Below are positions 7,148-14,900 of a stretch of 64,000 nucleotides of DNA, piece by piece; the stretch's first letter is position 1, and every line of letters starts with the position of its first letter. The DNA comes from Pseudomonas sp. MN1F (GTDB lineage: Bacteria > Pseudomonadota > Gammaproteobacteria > Pseudomonadales > Pseudomonadaceae): contig NZ_VZII01000032.1 in NCBI RefSeq assembly GCF_009391885.1, positions 1 to 64,000 of the forward strand, in the 5' to 3' direction. The notes beneath the pieces were generated by a model, which worked only from the letters and a program-made list of their open reading frames with translations, ran no database searches and was not told the origin of the DNA. Both the position numbers and the translations under genes were made by a program.

Positions 7148-8710
7148 TTACGCCGGTGCCGAAGTACGGATCAGGTGATCGAACGCTGCCAGCGAGGCCT
7201 TGGCGCCCTCGCCTACCGCGATGACGATCTGCTTGTACGGCACCGTGGTCACGTCACCTGCGGCAAACACGCCCGGCACACTGGTCTGGCCCTTGGCGTC
7301 GACGATGATCTCGCCCCGCGGCGACAGCTCGACGGTACCCTTGAGCCAATCGGTGTTCGGCAGCAGGCCGATCTGCACGAAGATGCCTTCCAGCGCCAGG
7401 TCATGCACCTCATCGGTGCTGCGATCCTTGTAACGCAAGCCCGTCACTTTCTCGCCATTGCCGACCACTTCGGTGGTCAGCGCGCGGGTGATCACCTTGA
7501 CGTTCGGCAGGCTGTGCAGCTTGCGCTGCAGCACCGCGTCGGCACGCAGCTGGCTGTCGAACTCGATCAGCGTCACCTGGGCGACGATACCGGCCAGGTC
7601 GATGGCCGCTTCCACACCCGAGTTGCCGCCGCCGATCACCGCCACACGCTTGCCCTTGAACAGCGGGCCGTCGCAGTGCGGGCAGTAGGCCACGCCGCGG
7701 GCTCGATATTCCTGCTCGCCCGGCACGTTCATTTCGCGCCAGCGCGCGCCCGTGGCGAGGATCACCGTCTTGGCCTTGAGCGAGGCACCGCCGGCCAGGC
7801 GCACTTCGTGCAGGCCGCCGTCGGTGGCCGGGATCAGCGCTTCACCGCGCTGCAGGTTCATGATGTCGACGTCGTACTGCTTGACGTGCTCTTCCAGCGC
7901 CGTGGCCAGCTTCGGCCCTTCGGTTTCCTGCACCGAGATGAAGTTCTCGATAGCCAGGGTGTCGAGCACCTGGCCGCCGAAACGCTCGGCAGCGACACCG
8001 GTGCGGATGCCTTTACGTGCGGCATAGATGGCCGCTGCGGCGCCTGCAGGGCCACCGCCGACCACCAGCACATCGAAGGCGTCCTTGGCGTTGATCTTCT
8101 CAGCCTGGCGGCTGCCGGCGTTGGTGTCGATCTTGCCGAGGATTTCTTCCAGGCCCATGCGGCCCTGGCCGAACACTTCGCCGTTCAGGTAGATGCTCGG
8201 CACCGCCATGATCTTGCGCGACTCGACTTCATCCTGGAACAGCGCGCCATCAATGGCCACGTGGCGCACATTGGGGTTGAGCACCGCCATCAGGTTCAGC
8301 GCCTGGACCACGTCCGGGCAGTTCTGGCACGACAGCGAGAAGTAGGTTTCGAAGGTGAACTCGCCTTCCAGCGCCTGGATCTGCTCGATCACCTCGGCAC
8401 TGGCCTTGGACGGGTGGCCGCCAACTTGCAGCAATGCCAGCACCAGGGAGGTGAATTCGTGGCCCATGGGGATGCCGGCGAAGCGCAGGCTGATGTCGGC
8501 ACCCGGGCGGTTCAGCGAAAACGAAGGACGACGGGCATCGCTGCCGTCCGCGCTGAAGGTAATGAGGTTCGACAGGCCGGCGATTTCCACCAGCAGGTCG
8601 TGCAATTCGCGGGACTTCGCGCCGTCGTCGAGGGAGGCAACGATCTCGATCGGCTGGGTGACCCGCTCCAGGTAGGTTTTCAGTTGCGATTTAAGCGTGG
8701 CGTCCAACAT
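7148..8710 (-). CDS. ahpF: Alkyl hydroperoxide reductase flavoprotein AhpF
   Basis: A 520-residue NADH:peroxiredoxin oxidoreductase, the usual AhpF length. Residues 1-195 form the double thioredoxin-like domain with the redox pair in SCQNCPDV. The thioredoxin-reductase-like part follows, with the FAD motif VVGGGPAGAAAAIYAARKG, the second redox pair CPHCDGP and the NAD motif VIGGGNSGVEAAIDLAG. Electrons pass from NADH through FAD and both disulfides to AhpC. The ATG at 8710 (MLDATLKSQLKTYLE) is preceded by AAAGGAAT. ahpC lies upstream on the same strand, but a strong hairpin terminator separates them, so ahpF may be expressed at a lower level by read-through. Confidence 0.97.
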   Translation of the reverse strand: MLDATLKSQLKTYLERVTQPIEIVASLDDGAKSRELHDLLVEIAGLSNLITFSADGSDARRPSFSLNRPGADISLRFAGIPMGHEFTSLVLALLQVGGHPSKASAEVIEQIQALEGEFTFETYFSLSCQNCPDVVQALNLMAVLNPNVRHVAIDGALFQDEVESRKIMAVPSIYLNGEVFGQGRMGLEEILGKIDTNAGSRQAEKINAKDAFDVLVVGGGPAGAAAAIYAARKGIRTGVAAERFGGQVLDTLAIENFISVQETEGPKLATALEEHVKQYDVDIMNLQRGEALIPATDGGLHEVRLAGGASLKAKTVILATGARWREMNVPGEQEYRARGVAYCPHCDGPLFKGKRVAVIGGGNSGVEAAIDLAGIVAQVTLIEFDSQLRADAVLQRKLHSLPNVKVITRALTTEVVGNGEKVTGLRYKDRSTDEVHDLALEGIFVQIGLLPNTDWLKGTVELSPRGEIIVDAKGQTSVPGVFAAGDVTTVPYKQIVIAVGEGAKASLAAFDHLIRTSAPA

Positions 8711-8740
8711 ACGGGCGATTCCTTTTTCAAAACTCGGATA

Positions 8741-8776
8741 CAAAAACGCCCAGGCGAGGTCGCCCGGGCGCTTTTT
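8741..8776 (-). terminator. Terminator/attenuator between ahpC and ahpF
   Basis: CGCCCAGGCG and CGCCCGGGCG form a 10-bp stem with one mismatch and a 4-base loop. The stem is flanked by A5 on the left and T5 on the right, so it can work on either strand. On the minus strand it lies downstream of ahpC and 35-70 bases before the ahpF start, so it probably limits ahpF transcription. Confidence 0.8.
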
Positions 8777-8899
8777 ACGGGGCGGTAGGTGCTTCAGCTT
8801 TGGCGGCTGCTCACCGCCCGCGACAGACACATCGGCGGATTTTCGTTCGAGAAGTGCCTGCGCAGCATGATCGTCGCGCAGGCGCTTATCGGGCGAAAA

Positions 8900-9463
8900 T
8901 TAGATCTTGCCGACCAGGTCCAGCGATGGAGCCAGGGTGGCTTCGCCTTCTTTCCACTTGGCCGGGCACACTTCGCCTGGGTGAGCAGCTACGTACTGGG
9001 CAGCCTTCACTTTGCGCAGCAGCTCGGCTGCGTCGCGGCCAACACCACCGTCGTTCAGTTCGACGATCTTGATCTGGCCTTCCGGGTTGATCACGAAGGT
9101 ACCGCGATCGGCCAGGCCGGCTTCTTCGATCAGCACGTCGAAGTTGCGCGAGATGACGTGGGTCGGGTCACCGATCAGCGGGTACTGGATCTTGCCGATG
9201 GTTTCCGAAGTGTCGTGCCAGGCTTTGTGGGTGAAGTGGGTGTCGGTCGACACGCCGTAGATTTCCACGCCCAGCTTCTGGAACTCGGCGTAGTTGTCGG
9301 CGAGGTCACCCAGCTCGGTTGGGCAGACGAAGGTGAAGTCGGCCGGGTAGAAGAACACGACGGACCACTTGCCTTTCAGGTCGGCTTCGCTGACCTGAAC
9401 GAACTCGCCTTTGTGGTAGGCGGTGGCGTTGAACGGTTTGACCTGGCTGTTGATGATTGGCAT
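8900..9463 (-). CDS. ahpC: Alkyl hydroperoxide reductase peroxiredoxin AhpC
   Basis: A 187-residue typical 2-Cys peroxiredoxin that reduces hydrogen peroxide and organic hydroperoxides in the cytoplasm. The peroxidatic cysteine is C47 in YPADFTFVCPTELGD and the resolving cysteine is C166 in HPGEVCPAKWKEG, both in canonical contexts. The GGVGRDAAELLRKVKAAQYV stretch is typical of the AhpC1 class that works with AhpF. The ATG at 9463 is preceded on the minus strand by GGAGCGTCTC. An OxyR-like site lies about 95-130 bases upstream (9557-9594). Codon bias is extreme, as expected for an abundant protein. Confidence 0.98.
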   Translation of the reverse strand: MPIINSQVKPFNATAYHKGEFVQVSEADLKGKWSVVFFYPADFTFVCPTELGDLADNYAEFQKLGVEIYGVSTDTHFTHKAWHDTSETIGKIQYPLIGDPTHVISRNFDVLIEEAGLADRGTFVINPEGQIKIVELNDGGVGRDAAELLRKVKAAQYVAAHPGEVCPAKWKEGEATLAPSLDLVGKI

Positions 9464-9556
9464 GAGAGACGCTCCTTCATGGGGTTGGAATCAGTTGATG
9501 GAGAGAATCCTAACCGCTGGTCCCGACAAAGGCTCATTGGCAAAGCTCATGCTTGT

Positions 9557-9594
9557 GATTGGTTTTGGCTATAACCGCAGATAATTAATAGAAG
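9557..9594 (-). promoter_or_regulatory. Possible OxyR-binding site upstream of ahpC
   Basis: On the plus strand the segment begins GATTG-GTTTTGG-CTAT, which fits the OxyR half-pattern ATAG-N7-CTAT with one mismatch. Seven bases later comes GATA, and after another seven GAAG, a weaker second half. The 7-base spacings and the place upstream of ahpC fit OxyR control, but the second half is degenerate. Confidence 0.4.
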
Positions 9595-9632
9595 GGAATG
9601 GGCTGAGCAAAGGATTGCGGGGGTATTCATGA

Positions 9633-9662
9633 GCCTCATCGCCGGCAAGCCGGCAATGAGGC
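9633..9662. repeat. Palindromic hairpin between ahpC and gor
   Basis: GCCTCATCGCCGGC-AA-GCCGGCAATGAGGC is an almost perfect inverted repeat. It lies just beyond the gor stop codon and upstream of ahpC, so it could end gor transcripts. No long U-run follows on the minus strand. It differs from the CGCGGGT REP core. Confidence 0.6.
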
Positions 9663-9670
9663 CAGCGGCA

Positions 9671-11026
9671 TCAGCGGGTCACTGTGCGCATGGTGACGAA
9701 CTCTTCAGCGGCAGTCGGGTGCACGCCAACGGTATCGTCGAACTGCTGCTTGGTGGCACCGGCCTTGAGGGCAATACCCAGGCCCTGGATGATCTCGCCG
9801 GCATCCGGGCCGACCATGTGGCAGCCCAGTACCTTGTCGGTCTCGGCGTCCACCACCAGCTTCATCAGGGTCTTTTCCTGGATGTCGGTAAGGGTCAGCT
9901 TCATGGCGCGGAAGCGGCTCTCGAAGATCTGCACCTTGTGCCCGGCTGCCAGTGCCTGTTCCTCGGTGAGGCCAACAGTGCCGATCGGCGGCTGGCTGAA
10001 CACCGCGGTCGGGATGTTCTGGTAATCCACCGGGCGGTACTGCTCTGGTTTGAACAGGCGCCGCGCCACGGCCATGCCTTCGGCCAGGGCCACCGGGGTG
10101 AGCTGCACGCGGCCAATCACGTCGCCAATGGCGAGAATCGACGGTGCGGTGGTCTGGTACTGCTCGTCGACGCGGATGAAGCCACGGGCGTCCAGCTCCA
10201 CGCCGGTGTTTTCCAGCCCCAGGTTGTCGAGCATCGGGCGGCGGCCGGTGGCGTAGAACACGCAATCGGCGACCAGCTCGCGGCCGTCCTTGAGGGTGGC
10301 TTTCAGGCTGCCGTCTTCAAGCTTGTCGATGCGCTGGATGTCGGCGTTGAACTGCAGGTTCATTCCGCGTTTTTCCAGCTCTTCCTTGAGGTGGGTACGC
10401 ACCGAGCCATCGAAGCCGCGCAGGAACAGGTCACCGCGATACAGCAAGGTGGTGTCGGCGCCCAGGCCCTGGAAGATGCCGGCGAACTCCACGGCGATGT
10501 AACCACCGCCAACCACCAGCACGCGGCGTGGCAGCGCTTTGAGGTAGAACGCTTCGTTGGAGGTGATGGCCAGTTCCTTGCCCGGAATGTCCGGCACCTG
10601 CGGCCAGCCGCCCGTGGCAATCAGGATGTGCTCGGCGCTGAAGCGCTGGCCGTCCACTTCCACTTCGTTGGCGCCGGTGATGCGGGCGTGGCCCTGCAGC
10701 AAGGTCACGCCGCTGTTCACCAGCAGGTTGCGGTAGATGCCGTTGAGGCGCTCGATCTCGCGGTTCTTGTTGGCGATCAGCGTGCCCCAGTCGAAGTGGC
10801 CCTCTTCCAGGGTCCAGCCAAAACCGGCGGCCTGTTCCAGCTCATCGGCAACGTGGGCGCCGTACACCAGCAGCTTCTTCGGTACGCAACCGACGTTGAC
10901 GCAGGTGCCCCCCAGGTAGCGGCTCTCGGCCACAGCCACTTTTGCACCGAAGCCCGCAGCGAAGCGCGCCGCACGCACACCGCCGGAACCGGCGCCAATC
11001 ACGAACAGATCAAAATCGTAGGCCAT
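9671..11026 (-). CDS. gor: Glutathione-disulfide reductase
   Basis: A 451-residue FAD/NADPH-dependent disulfide reductase that regenerates reduced glutathione. The N-terminal FAD motif VIGAGSGGVRAARFAAGFG is followed by the redox-active disulfide in GGTCVNVGCVPKKL. The central nucleotide-binding motif VVGGGYIAVEFAGIFQGLG has arginines further on, consistent with NADPH. The C-terminal interface has the catalytic base in VGVHPTAAEEFVTM. Length and motifs fit glutathione reductase rather than mercuric or dihydrolipoamide reductase. Start ATG 11026 is the only good choice, with AGGAGAGTGAAT just ahead. galU lies upstream on the same strand, but a terminator separates them. Confidence 0.96.
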   Translation of the reverse strand: MAYDFDLFVIGAGSGGVRAARFAAGFGAKVAVAESRYLGGTCVNVGCVPKKLLVYGAHVADELEQAAGFGWTLEEGHFDWGTLIANKNREIERLNGIYRNLLVNSGVTLLQGHARITGANEVEVDGQRFSAEHILIATGGWPQVPDIPGKELAITSNEAFYLKALPRRVLVVGGGYIAVEFAGIFQGLGADTTLLYRGDLFLRGFDGSVRTHLKEELEKRGMNLQFNADIQRIDKLEDGSLKATLKDGRELVADCVFYATGRRPMLDNLGLENTGVELDARGFIRVDEQYQTTAPSILAIGDVIGRVQLTPVALAEGMAVARRLFKPEQYRPVDYQNIPTAVFSQPPIGTVGLTEEQALAAGHKVQIFESRFRAMKLTLTDIQEKTLMKLVVDAETDKVLGCHMVGPDAGEIIQGLGIALKAGATKQQFDDTVGVHPTAAEEFVTMRTVTR

Positions 11027-11077
11027 GTATTCACTCTCCTAGGCAGGCGCCCAGCATACCGCCGTTGCCTGGCGCAC

Positions 11078-11104
11078 ACAAAAAAGCCACCCCGAAGGGT
11101 GGCT
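11078..11104 (-). terminator. galU terminator
   Basis: On the minus strand AGCCACCC-TTCG-GGGTGGCT is followed by TTTTTT. This is a perfect 8-bp stem with a stable UUCG loop, placed just after the galU stop codon. Confidence 0.92.
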
Positions 11105-11125
11105 CCTTGAACCCGCGTTGGCGTA

Positions 11126-11965
11126 TCAGTACGCCTTGCCGGTCTTGTAGAAGTGCTCGAAGCAGAAGTTGGTCGCCTCGATGTAGCCTTCGGCGCCACC
11201 GCAGTCGAAACGCTGGCCCTTGAACTTGTAGGCGATCACGTTGCCTTCGGCAGCCTGTTTCATCAGCGCGTCGGTGATCTGGATCTCGCCTCCTTTGCCT
11301 GGTTCGGTCTGTTCGATCTTCTCGAAGATGTCCGGGGTCAGGATGTAGCGACCGATGATCGCCAGGTTGGACGGTGCGTCTTCCGGCTTCGGTTTCTCGA
11401 CCATCGAGTCGACACGGAAGATGCCGTCCTTGATTTCTTCACCGGCAATGACGCCGTACTTGTTGGTTTCCTGCGGGTCGACTTCCTGGATGGCGACGAT
11501 CGAGCAGCGGTATTTCTTGTACAGCGCGACCATTTGCGCGAGCACACCTTCACCTTCGAGGTTGACGCACAGGTCATCCGCCAGCACCACGGCGAACGGT
11601 TCGTCACCGATCAGCGGGCGGCCGGTCAGGATGGCGTGGCCCAGGCCTTTCATTTCGGTCTGGCGGGTGTAGGCGAACGAGCACTCGTCGAGCAGGCGAC
11701 GGATACCGACCAGGTACTTTTCCTTGTCGGTGCCCTTGATCTGGTTTTCCAGCTCGTAGCTGATATCGAAGTGGTCTTCCAGCGCGCGCTTGCCGCGGCC
11801 GGTGACGATGGAAATCTCGTTCAGACCAGCATCCAATGCTTCTTCAACGCCATACTGGATCAGTGGCTTGTTGACCACCGGCAGCATTTCCTTGGGCATG
11901 GCTTTGGTAGCAGGCAGGAAGCGAGTGCCGTAGCCGGCTGCCGGGAACAAGCATTTCTTGATCAT
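11126..11965 (-). CDS. galU: UTP-glucose-1-phosphate uridylyltransferase
   Basis: A 279-residue nucleotidyltransferase that makes UDP-glucose from UTP and glucose-1-phosphate for lipopolysaccharide, exopolysaccharide and trehalose pathways. The nucleotide-binding signature LFPAAGYGTRFLPATKAMPKEMLP is at residues 6-29. Downstream motifs typical of bacterial GalU are VLADDLC (metal and sugar-nucleotide site), GKGGEIQITDA and RFDCGGAEGYIEA. I chose the ATG at 11965 (MIKKCLFP): AAGGA lies five bases upstream, while the ATG two codons earlier overlaps that ribosome site. It is monocistronic, with its own terminator. Confidence 0.96.
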   Translation of the reverse strand: MIKKCLFPAAGYGTRFLPATKAMPKEMLPVVNKPLIQYGVEEALDAGLNEISIVTGRGKRALEDHFDISYELENQIKGTDKEKYLVGIRRLLDECSFAYTRQTEMKGLGHAILTGRPLIGDEPFAVVLADDLCVNLEGEGVLAQMVALYKKYRCSIVAIQEVDPQETNKYGVIAGEEIKDGIFRVDSMVEKPKPEDAPSNLAIIGRYILTPDIFEKIEQTEPGKGGEIQITDALMKQAAEGNVIAYKFKGQRFDCGGAEGYIEATNFCFEHFYKTGKAY

Positions 11966-12161
11966 AAACATCCTTAAACATAGGCGAGGCCTGTGGAATT
12001 CGGCGCAGTCTAATCAGGCGGCATGCAGCTTACAATGCCTTGCCTGTGACGACCGCTGCCATCATAGAGATAACCCAGTGTAGATAGTTCCAAAAAGTTC
12101 GTGAAAATCCCGTCATCCGGCCCTCCCGTAACACCGCGAAAGGGCCGGCTCAACGCCCCGC

Positions 12162-13082
12162 TCAGCTGCCAGTGCCCTGCCCGATCAGCACCCCGTCAAC
12201 CTGCTGGCCATACAGGTTGACACCGTCGTTGGCATGGAACTTCAGCCGTGTTTTTTCGATGGAGCCCTCCACCAGGCGCGGGTCCTGAGGGCGTTCGTGG
12301 CGGTTGACCCAGGCGGCCACGTCCCAGGCCTGCTGATCGCTCAGGCTGCCCGGCTTGCCCAGTGGCATGTTGTACTTGATGAACGATGCCGCGGTATTGA
12401 TCCGGTGCATGCCGGCACCCCAGTTGTAGGAGTCTTTACCCCATAGCGGCGGCATCACATATTCACCGGCTACCTTCTGCCCCTCACCGTTGTCGCCGTG
12501 GCAGATGGCGCACTGTTCGCGGTAGACCTGCTGGCCGCGCTTGAAGTCATAGCCACCTTTTGGCTGCGGCACCTCGGGGTAACCGCGACCGGCGATTTCC
12601 ACACCGGTGGGCGCCTGGGTCGAAAGCCAGTACGAATATACGGCGAGCGCCGTCATCTGCGGGCTGTCAGCGGCCGGCGGCTTGCCGTTCATGCTGAACT
12701 GGAAGCACCCTTGGATGCGCTCGGCGAAGGTGTTCACCTTGTCGTTCTTCTTGCGGTAGGCCGGGTACATCGGATAAGCGCCCCACAGCGGCGCGGAATG
12801 CGCCAGGCGGCCCTGGTCGAGGTGGCAGTTACTGCAGTTCATGCCATTGCCCACGGCCTCGGGCATCAACCGGCGGGTATCGACGAACAGTGCGTGGCCC
12901 TCGCGGACCATTTTGCCGAATGCATTGTCCGACAACTCGCTTTCGGCGGGCGGGGCGAATTGTGGCGCGGCCTGGGCACCGGGGACTTTCAGTTGCGACT
13001 GGTCTTCCATGGCGATCGGCGCTTGATTGGCAAAGGCAGCGCCCGTGGCCAGCAGCAGTAACGTTGGCATCAAGGTTTTCAT
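12162..13082 (-). CDS. tsdA: Diheme c-type cytochrome, thiosulfate dehydrogenase TsdA family
   Basis: A 306-residue exported diheme cytochrome. A signal peptide (TLLLLATGAAFA) is followed by two CXXCH motifs, CSNCH near residue 82 and CAICH near residue 192. The stretch ERIQGCFQFSMNGKPP between them is typical of TsdA; in that family a conserved Cys is the distal ligand of the active heme and thiosulfate is oxidised to tetrathionate. The GC in that stretch could supply it. The start overlaps by four bases the end of the c4-like cytochrome gene at 13079, the tsdB-tsdA arrangement reported for other pseudomonads. The enzyme may run as thiosulfate oxidase or tetrathionate reductase in the periplasm; the direction cannot be read from sequence. 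Confidence 0.82.
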   Translation of the reverse strand: MKTLMPTLLLLATGAAFANQAPIAMEDQSQLKVPGAQAAPQFAPPAESELSDNAFGKMVREGHALFVDTRRLMPEAVGNGMNCSNCHLDQGRLAHSAPLWGAYPMYPAYRKKNDKVNTFAERIQGCFQFSMNGKPPAADSPQMTALAVYSYWLSTQAPTGVEIAGRGYPEVPQPKGGYDFKRGQQVYREQCAICHGDNGEGQKVAGEYVMPPLWGKDSYNWGAGMHRINTAASFIKYNMPLGKPGSLSDQQAWDVAAWVNRHERPQDPRLVEGSIEKTRLKFHANDGVNLYGQQVDGVLIGQGTGS

Positions 13083-13729
13083 GGCTTGACCTCCGGGCTG
13101 GCGGGGTGGGCGAAGTACTCGGCAATCGCCTTGACTTCGGCGTCGGTCATGGCCTTGGCCACGCCTGCCATCAACTGGTTGGGGTCATTGCTGCGGCTGC
13201 CGTCGCGCCAGCCGTTGAGCTGTGCGATCAGGTAGGCGGCGGGCTGCCCGGCCAGCGGCGGGAAGTGCTCGCCGACACCGCTGCCGCCTGGGCCATGGCA
13301 CTGCACACAGCCGGGGATCTGTCGGCTCCAGTCGCCGTAGAGGGCCAGGCGTTGGGTGGGGTTGCTCGCCATCTGCTGGCGACGCCCGTCTGGGGCAGGA
13401 TCACTCGGCAGCGCGGCCAGGTAACGGCTGACGGCCTCGATCTCATCTGCGCTCAGGGCTTTGGCCAACGGCGCCATGACCGGCTGCTGGCGGCTGCCGC
13501 TTTGCCAGTCACGCAGCTGCTTGCTCAGGTAACCGGCCGGCAGGCCAGCCAGGCGAGGGAACCCTGCGGCGGCAATGCCCTTGCCGTCCGGGCCATGGCA
13601 GCTCAGACAGGCCATGGCGGCGGGGTTGGCCCCGCCCTGGGTAAAGACTTTCTGGCCATCGGCGGCATGCGCCGCGGGCCAGGCCAGGATCAGCAGGCTG
13701 CCGATCACGACGCGACTCAACGGTGTCAT
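13079..13729 (-). CDS. tsdB: Diheme cytochrome c4-like electron acceptor (TsdB-like)
   Basis: A 216-residue exported protein. The signal peptide (VIGSLLILAWPAAHA) is followed by two similar cytochrome c domains, each with a CXXCH motif: CLSCH near residue 42 and CVQCH near residue 142. Each has the c4-type pattern of GxPRLAG or FPPLAGQ and a downstream Met ligand region (PVMAPLAKALS, NQLMAGVAKAM). TsdB proteins of this kind take electrons from TsdA and pass them towards the oxidases. I chose the ATG at 13729, with GGAG seven bases ahead; a GTG one codon upstream is too close to it. It is the first gene of a two-gene unit. Confidence 0.82.
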   Translation of the reverse strand: MTPLSRVVIGSLLILAWPAAHAADGQKVFTQGGANPAAMACLSCHGPDGKGIAAAGFPRLAGLPAGYLSKQLRDWQSGSRQQPVMAPLAKALSADEIEAVSRYLAALPSDPAPDGRRQQMASNPTQRLALYGDWSRQIPGCVQCHGPGGSGVGEHFPPLAGQPAAYLIAQLNGWRDGSRSNDPNQLMAGVAKAMTDAEVKAIAEYFAHPASPEVKP

Positions 13730-13874
13730 CACGAATCTCCATTTCTTTTGTTATAAGCTTAGGCTTAAAAAACATAAGCAAATGGATACTAGCCCTGTAG
13801 GGGAATTCGCAACAACGCCTAAGCCGACCACCGGCTGGCAATTGGCCTGCTAAGGGCCGATCCGTTGAGCCAGA

Positions 13875-14234
13875 TCAACTGCCAGAGATGCACTCGGTCG
13901 TTGCCTGGCGTACATCGCCCGGGCGCAGCGGAAAGTTGTTCAGCCGCTCATGCAGCTTGATGCTGCTGCCGCTGCCGCGCTTGCGGATGTCGAGCAACGC
14001 TGCCGGCCCGGAACCTGCCGTGAGTTTTTGCGGCACGATCAGGCGCAAGCCCTCATCGTGCTGTTCCTCCACCAAAGGATCACGGCTTTTGGCCAGGTGC
14101 GCCTTGACGCAATCGGCGTATTCACGCGGCGTCTTGCCAGACATGACATCCATGGTTTCATGGGATTGCTCAAGTTCCGCCACACTGACACACCCCCCCA
14201 GCGCCAGGAACAACGCCGCCACCATCCACTTCAT
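13875..14234 (-). CDS. Hypothetical lipoprotein
   Basis: A 119-residue predicted lipoprotein: KWMVAALFLALGGC is a signal sequence with lipobox LGGC. The mature part has one more Cys pair candidate (ADCVKAH and ATTECISGS), which could form a disulfide. It contains MSGKTPREYADCVKAHLAK, a pattern I have seen in small Pseudomonas envelope proteins without assigned function. The ATG at 14234 is better than the GTG at 14243 because GAGG lies eight bases upstream. It is isolated, convergent with nothing close, and divergent from the DUF1883 gene. Confidence 0.72.
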   Translation of the reverse strand: MKWMVAALFLALGGCVSVAELEQSHETMDVMSGKTPREYADCVKAHLAKSRDPLVEEQHDEGLRLIVPQKLTAGSGPAALLDIRKRGSGSSIKLHERLNNFPLRPGDVRQATTECISGS

Positions 14235-14394
14235 TTCCTGCACCTCGAATGACCAGAGAGCCTAGGACAACAGCCAGGCGGTTTTGCTCCCCGCTTTGGC
14301 CGTTTTATCTGCCAAGTGCCATCCAGGCGCGGCAGCGCAAGCCGACATCGTGGTATCGTTCGCCTTTGCAGAACCAATCCTTGCGGAGCACCCC

Positions 14395-14697
14395 ATGAAA
14401 TTCGTACACCAGCGCGAGCACCTCAACGAGGACGATATCGTCGTCATCGAGTGCTCCCAGCGCTGCAACATCCGCCTGATGAACGACGCTAATTTCCGCA
14501 GCTTCAAGAACGGCGGCCGGCACACCTACCACGGTGGCCACTTCGAGCGCTTCCCGGCCAAGATCACCGTGCCGAGCACCGGTTTCTGGAACATCACCAT
14601 CGATACCGTGACCACCCGCCCGATCTCGGTAACGCGCAAACCGACCCTGACCCACAAGATCAAGATCATCCGCCGCTCGTCGTCGAAACTCGGATAA
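14395..14697 (+). CDS. DUF1883-domain protein
   Basis: A 100-residue basic protein matching the DUF1883 pattern: MKFVHQREHLNEDDIVVIECSQRCNIRLM at the N terminus, then NGGRHTYHGGHFERFPAKITVPSTGFWN. Small proteins of this family are compact beta-sheet folds, and some are fused to TIR domains. I know of no biochemical function. The ATG at 14395 is chosen because the family starts there. Eight bases after its stop comes a 56-residue gene in the same direction, then a nitronate monooxygenase gene, so the three probably share a transcript. Confidence 0.82.
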   Translation: MKFVHQREHLNEDDIVVIECSQRCNIRLMNDANFRSFKNGGRHTYHGGHFERFPAKITVPSTGFWNITIDTVTTRPISVTRKPTLTHKIKIIRRSSSKLG

Positions 14698-14705
14698 GGC
14701 CCACC

Positions 14706-14876
14706 ATGACCCAGAACATCAAATACGTCATCAAGTACAAGCTCGACGGCCAGCGCCGCTGGGACTTCGCCGTGATGGCCGACGCCTCGCACGAACAGGC
14801 CATGGAAGCCCTGCGCAAGATTCACGGTGAAGACGCCGAGAAGATCATCGACATCCAGGTGAGCAAAGCACTGTAA
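14706..14876 (+). CDS. Small hypothetical protein
   Basis: A 56-residue protein beginning MTQNIKYVIKYKLDGQRRWDFAV and ending KIIDIQVSKAL. It reads as a beta-hairpin, a helix (ASHEQAMEALRKIHG) and a final strand. It lies 8 bases after the DUF1883 gene and 24 before the monooxygenase gene, with matching strong codon bias, so it is almost certainly expressed with them. I do not recognise a family. Confidence 0.75.
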   Translation: MTQNIKYVIKYKLDGQRRWDFAVMADASHEQAMEALRKIHGEDAEKIIDIQVSKAL

Positions 14877-14900
14877 GGCAGCAGCGGCAAGGAGAAGCGC

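Noticed and set aside
7175..8788. A long plus-strand frame opposite ahpF
   Set aside because: Antisense shadow; ahpF has all of its catalytic motifs on the minus strand.
9629..11110. A 493-codon plus-strand frame opposite gor
   Set aside because: Antisense shadow; glutathione reductase motifs are on the minus strand.
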